A stretch of DNA of 64,000 nt from assembly GCA_963921825.1 (NCBI GenBank), contig OY997588.1:9810001-9874000 (forward strand), in the 5' to 3' direction. Numbering within the stretch: position 1 is the first letter of the stretch; each line of letters begins with the position of its first letter. Shown piece after piece: positions 59,995-64,000 of this stretch. Made by a program: the position numbers and the translations under genes. Source of the stretch: Erodium maritimum (Eukaryota; Streptophyta; Magnoliopsida; Geraniales; Geraniaceae). The notes beneath the pieces are model-generated. The model saw only the letters and a list, made by a program, of their open reading frames with translations, searched no databases and was not told the origin of the DNA.

Positions 59995-60850
59995 GTTCCC
60001 CTCGTTACAGATGGCCCAGGTCCGTTCAGGGTGGCTCTCAAGCGGCTTGTACTAGATTTACCGTGGGAAGCGTTCTTGGTTGATCGTTGTGAATCTGAAC
60101 TTGTCCCTCGTTGTCACGGATGGTAAGGCTCTCTTTCCTCCCGCTTTATCTACGGCTTGTTGGAATTCTGCTCATACCCTAGACTTAGGCTTCTCCCGAT
60201 TGCCTTTGTTTCCCTGCTCTGTGATGGTGTGGACATGTCATTCATTTAGGTGTTGGTTTTTGACGAGTTGTCCATGGTCTAGTGACCACTATTGTAAATC
60301 TAGGAGTTCTACTTCTTTGTTTTTTGAGTTTCGGTGATTCTTCACCAAATTATCTCTGCTGATCAAGTGGAGTTGACCACCGGCGTGTCTCTGAGTTTGG
60401 GCTCCGATGAGATACAGTGTTTTCCTCAAGTTCAGGTAAGGTGTTGGGTGGTTTGAGTGGTGGACGACTTTTTTTTAGCTTCACTGTTGACAAATTAAGG
60501 TTTTAGACCCCTTTCACTATGCACTTCATGGTTGCTAAATTCGGGTTCTAGACACTTTTCTTGTCTTTTTGTCTTGTGCTTATGATTGTCAATTTCGGTT
60601 TCGAGACCTTGGTACTCCCGTGTAGGGTTTGTGTTGAGACTGTGCTTTCAGGCCAGTGCTCGGATTTATAACTCCCCTTATCGGGATTGTCATGAAGTTG
60701 AGTTGTCATGTCAACGCTCGAGTCTGTTGTTGTTGGTTTTATTTTCAGGTCTGTAGCTAAACCATCTTCATGTACTCCTTTTGGTCATCTCTTTTCATTC
60801 TCTAAAAAGTGATAGATTTATGTACCGTTTTGTTGATAAAAGGAACAAAA
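59995..60850 (+). mobile_element. retroposon-like repeat, copy A
   Basis: A non-coding T/G-rich repeat whose last 350 bases match the end of copy B at 62170-63650. Shared landmarks are a tandem series of ...GTT(C/T)TAGAC(A)C phrases, GGGA(T/C)T-TCATGA, TCTGTAGCTA(A/G)ACC, GTACTCCTTTT and a terminal GTTGATAAAA. The terminal phrase suggests a LINE-type 3' end. No TSD was found, and the 5' end directly abuts the LTR. Confidence 0.5.
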
Positions 60851-61710
60851 TCCACGTGCTCGTCTTGTATGTGGATCTTGACGGCTTCGATTATTACAAT
60901 AAAAAACAAGGTTGTTTTCATTTCGAAAGTATTTCTAGCAAGGGGGGGTCATAAATCATAATAGAGAACAAGTTTATCCAATTCCCTAGGATTCTAATGA
61001 ATTCTAGCACTCAGAAACATATCACGTTTCCAATGGTACTATGTTGTTTTAATATTCACCCGTATTTCCCACTAGCTCACTATAGCTCTAGTTACAATCA
61101 TAGGCGGAGTGGTTTTGTGGTCCTTTTTACGAAACATTGCAAGCTAAATATTAAAGAAGAGAGTTTCGATTAGCAAATTATACACGGGCAATGATGTCGA
61201 CGAGACGGCAAAATATCGTATTTGCCAACTAATATAGTATTCCTCGTATATTTGTAACATAATAATCAAAATATGTAATGTCCAAACCAATAATTAGTTG
61301 TGTTGTCCGAGCTGAGTTGAAGGTTGACGTTGATGAATTGTTGTTTTCGAAAAGTTGGAAGTCATGGGAATAGAACAGTACAAATACCAAATATTGTGAA
61401 GAGATGGAGCCCACATCCCGTGGGATGGGAATGGGCAGTGTGTGCGTGGATCCTTCTCAACCCCATAACTGGTCTGGTGGAAATGGAGATCCAAGTTCAT
61501 CAGATTGGGTGTGGAGTTCACGTGCAACCAAGCGTGACTTCACGTGTCATTTTGTCTTGTGTCTGTACTTTCTTAAACCAACGATAGATGCTTGCGCCCA
61601 CTCCTATCTATCACCTCTCGTTAGGTCTGGCTCCTTATAAAAGTAAGAGGTGAAATCCCAGGTGACCCTTCTATGTTGTCGGGGATAGTTACCAATAATT
61701 ATACTGGCAT
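60851..61710. other. intergenic, no gene recognised
   Basis: AT-rich, with short frames around 61324-61640 that have no domain. Nothing else is recognised. Confidence 0.45.
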
Positions 61711-61976
61711 ATTAACTAGATTTACATAACTAATTTAATCTCTAAAATTACAAATAATTATGTTTTTTAAATGGATCTATCTTCATGGATCAATATATTT
61801 TCCGAATATAAACATAATAGGATACATCTTTTATAGTCCAGATATTAACCAGATTTACATAACTAATTCAATCTATAAAATTACAAATAATCATGTTTTT
61901 TAAATGGATCTATCTTCATGGATCAATATTTTTTCCGAATATAAACATATTAGGATAAATCTTTTATAGTCGAGAT
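61711..61976 (+). repeat. 133-bp tandem duplication
   Basis: Two adjacent copies, 61711-61843 and 61844-61976, both begin ATTAAC(T/C)AGATTTACATAA and contain AAATGGATCTATCTTCATGG. They differ at only a few positions, so the duplication is recent. Confidence 0.9.
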
Positions 61977-62169
61977 TATAATTCGGGATCCTCATTGAAA
62001 ATAAGTGCATCGACGTCTTAACCAACACAAACAATTCATTTTGAACATAATAGGAATGAAACAACAACAATAATGAATAAGCACAAAACATCTCACCGCA
62101 ACCAAACAAGCCAACAAAATAATGACCTAACTGCAACAACGAGGATGACATGAGATAGGAAAATTGGAA

Positions 62170-63655
62170 AAAACTCTCCATTTTCGAAAAAAAAAACTAC
62201 TTGCCTTGTAACCCGCCGCCACCCTTCTCTCACCCCCTTCGCCAATGAAGGTCGTGGCTTCCGGCCTCGGTCGTTGCGGAGACGGACGCTTCTTCCCTCT
62301 CTCTCCCTCTTCTTCCCCTTCTCTTTCCCCCCCTCCCTCTCCTTTCGTGTTGCTCTGACTTGCCTCTTCTTTAGATCTGCTCTTTTTGCTCCCAGGCGAC
62401 GGAGCTGCTCCTTCCTCCTGGAGCTGCTGGCGTTGGATCGTGAAGGCTTAGTCCGGTCAGAGCTTGGGAGTTCTATAGCTCGTCCTTTTATCCGCCTCAA
62501 CTTCCTCTCCGTCCGGTGTGGGTTGCTCCAGCTCCTCGCCTCATCATCTAAGGTGGTGGGGTAGTCTGCCGGAGGAGAGGGGTGAGCTCGGGTCCTAGCC
62601 CTTGGAAGCCAACTCGTCGGACCTCCGGTCAGAGGAGCGTCCGGTCTTTTGGCGGACAGATCTGAGCTTGACAGCTCGGTGGATCTCTTGGTCATGAAGC
62701 TGGTCTTGGGTGGGTCGGTTGGGCCCGATCTGAACCGTGGCGGGTCGGGTTCGCTTTTTGGGTTGTTCCAAATCCGGGTATGGCTCAAAAGGATTTCTTT
62801 CGATGTTCGTTGTCCTCTTTGAGAAGGTGGGATACTTGTGGAACGGCTAGATGGAGTGGTTGTCTTTTGACGCTGAGTTGGCTATGATCTCCGTTTATAG
62901 TGTTGGCCATCGGGATAGCTGGTCTTTCGTTTCACTTGTGGGGCTTATCGGTTTCGGTTTCTGAACGCTCAGCTCAAGTTCCAGTCTCGGATTTCCGGAT
63001 CATGTTAACTTGATGCTGATTGTTTAGAGGTTTGAGCTCGTTCTTAGTAGAAATATCGGTCCTCTCCTTTGGGCCTTTTTCTTGGTGTTGGCCGGAATTG
63101 GTTTTCGGAGGGCTGAGTTCGAGCTCCAATGTCCGCGGAAAGTTCTCTTTCGAACTAAGTCCGTCTCTCAAGTCTTTGGAGGTGTCTAGTTTCAGCTTTG
63201 GTCGTGGGACGTGCTTCTTCATCCTACCGGGTGTGGATCGTTGCAGAACGGCTCTACCTGCTTCTGGTGGTCCGTTTGGTTCCTCATGTGCTTAATGGTT
63301 GGAAAATCCGGGTTTCAAACCCATTTTTGTGCGCTTCATGGGATTAAAATTCGGGTGTTAGACCTTCTTCTTCTTCTTTTTTACACTTCATGTTTGTAAT
63401 ATCTGATTTTTTAGACCTTCTTTGTATGATTTGCTCCCATGTTGGGATGCCGATGTTCCTTGCATAGGAACTCTCTTTCATGTATCAGGTTACTCCCTTT
63501 GTTGGGACTCTCATGAGGCTGAGCTGACAGGTCATCGCTCGACTCACTCATAGGTCTGTAGCTAGACCTTATCACGTACTCCTTTTCTACTTCTAAAGAG
63601 GTTTAATAATATAGTGTTGATAAAACCAGTGTAAAGTGTTGATAAAAATTACCCA
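62170..63655 (+). mobile_element. retroposon-like repeat, copy B
   Basis: A GC- and pyrimidine-rich start (CTCTCTCCCTC runs near 62295-62345) is followed by a T/G-rich body and the same 3' part as copy A, ending GTTGATAAAACC and again GTTGATAAAAATTACC. The 231-codon minus-strand frame at 62788-62093 is Arg/Lys/Ser-rich, lies antisense to the presumed direction and has no domain, so I do not call it a gene. Boundaries are approximate. Confidence 0.45.
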
Positions 63656-64000
63656 CATATATTTTTTTTAAATCAACCCCGGAATAAAAAAAATCCATGC
63701 TTCAAAATATATTCATCACTGATCTTAATAGAAAGTCATTGAAAAAAAATATTGACGCAAGTTTAAAGTCATTCGGAGCTTAAACGAAGCGGAAATGATT
63801 AAATTAGTGTATTAGTAAAAAAAATGATAGTTTTAATAAAAAGCTCATACCACTTATAAAAAAATGTTGTGTTTTTTCAATCAACAACTCAATTACATCT
63901 AATCCATCAATTTATAAAATGAATGGTTTTGATGGGTTCTTACTGTTTTTAAGTTAAAGCTAGGTTTTTATTTAATTTCTTCTCTTGAAATTTAATCCAA
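63656..64000. other. AT-rich, no feature
   Basis: No gene or repeat is recognised up to the window end. Confidence 0.5.

Noticed and set aside
62093..62788. 231-codon minus-strand frame rich in Arg, Lys and Ser
   Set aside because: It is low-complexity, complementary to a pyrimidine-rich repeat start, has no domain, and its strand is opposite to the presumed repeat direction.

Overview
This is nuclear DNA from a flowering plant, most likely a eudicot. It is AT-rich, its genes have introns, and every host gene belongs to a plant family. Five host genes can be modelled: a heavy-metal-associated isoprenylated protein (HIPP, 645-1158, +), flap endonuclease FEN1 (5659-1733, -), a pectin acetylesterase (11970-15611, +), an R2R3-MYB of the MYB61/50/55/86 type (35626-34321, -) and a PIF3-like bHLH factor (53664-52121, -). 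They look like five unrelated islands rather than a cluster. All exon models come from reading splice sites and family alignment by eye.

Most of the rest is transposable-element sequence, much of it nested and with readable target-site duplications (TSDs). Main elements from left to right: a MULE-type MITE in a FEN1 intron (4547-4907); a retroposon with a 14-bp TSD (8975-10064); a decayed PIF/Harbinger-like element (16398-18359); a MULE-MITE (19063-20335) holding a retroposon (19285-20137); two 2.6-kb solo LTRs, one inside the other in opposite orientation (21319-26490); a hAT-like element (26515-27310); a MULE-MITE (27654-28073); a minus-strand retroposon (28445-29455); and a broken LINE carrying an LTR (29930-32812).

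After the MYB gene comes the largest autonomous-looking element, a Mutator-like element of the type that carries a Ulp1-like protease (about 36.6-45.5 kb). It encodes a MURA-type transposase on + and a DUF1985/C48-like gene on -, converging on a repeat-rich centre. The transposase keeps its DDE residues but has a one-base frameshift in an 11-A run. The protease homologue has Ser where the nucleophilic Cys should be.

The right third holds another MULE-like element with LTR fragments (46.5-49.3 kb), including a 121-bp miniature LTR; a Tourist-type MITE (50108-50406); a second member of the FEN1-intron MITE family (50916-51788); PIF3; a Harbinger transposase fragment; a possible captured host exon; a truncated Copia polyprotein (55185-58018) fused to an LTR of the same family as the 21-26 kb pair; and retroposon-like repeats to the end.

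No RNA gene, CRISPR array or bacterial-type feature was seen. I do not see a clearly new multi-gene system. The most unusual items are the Cys-to-Ser protease in the MULE, the altered PCNA-binding motif of FEN1, and the miniature LTR.
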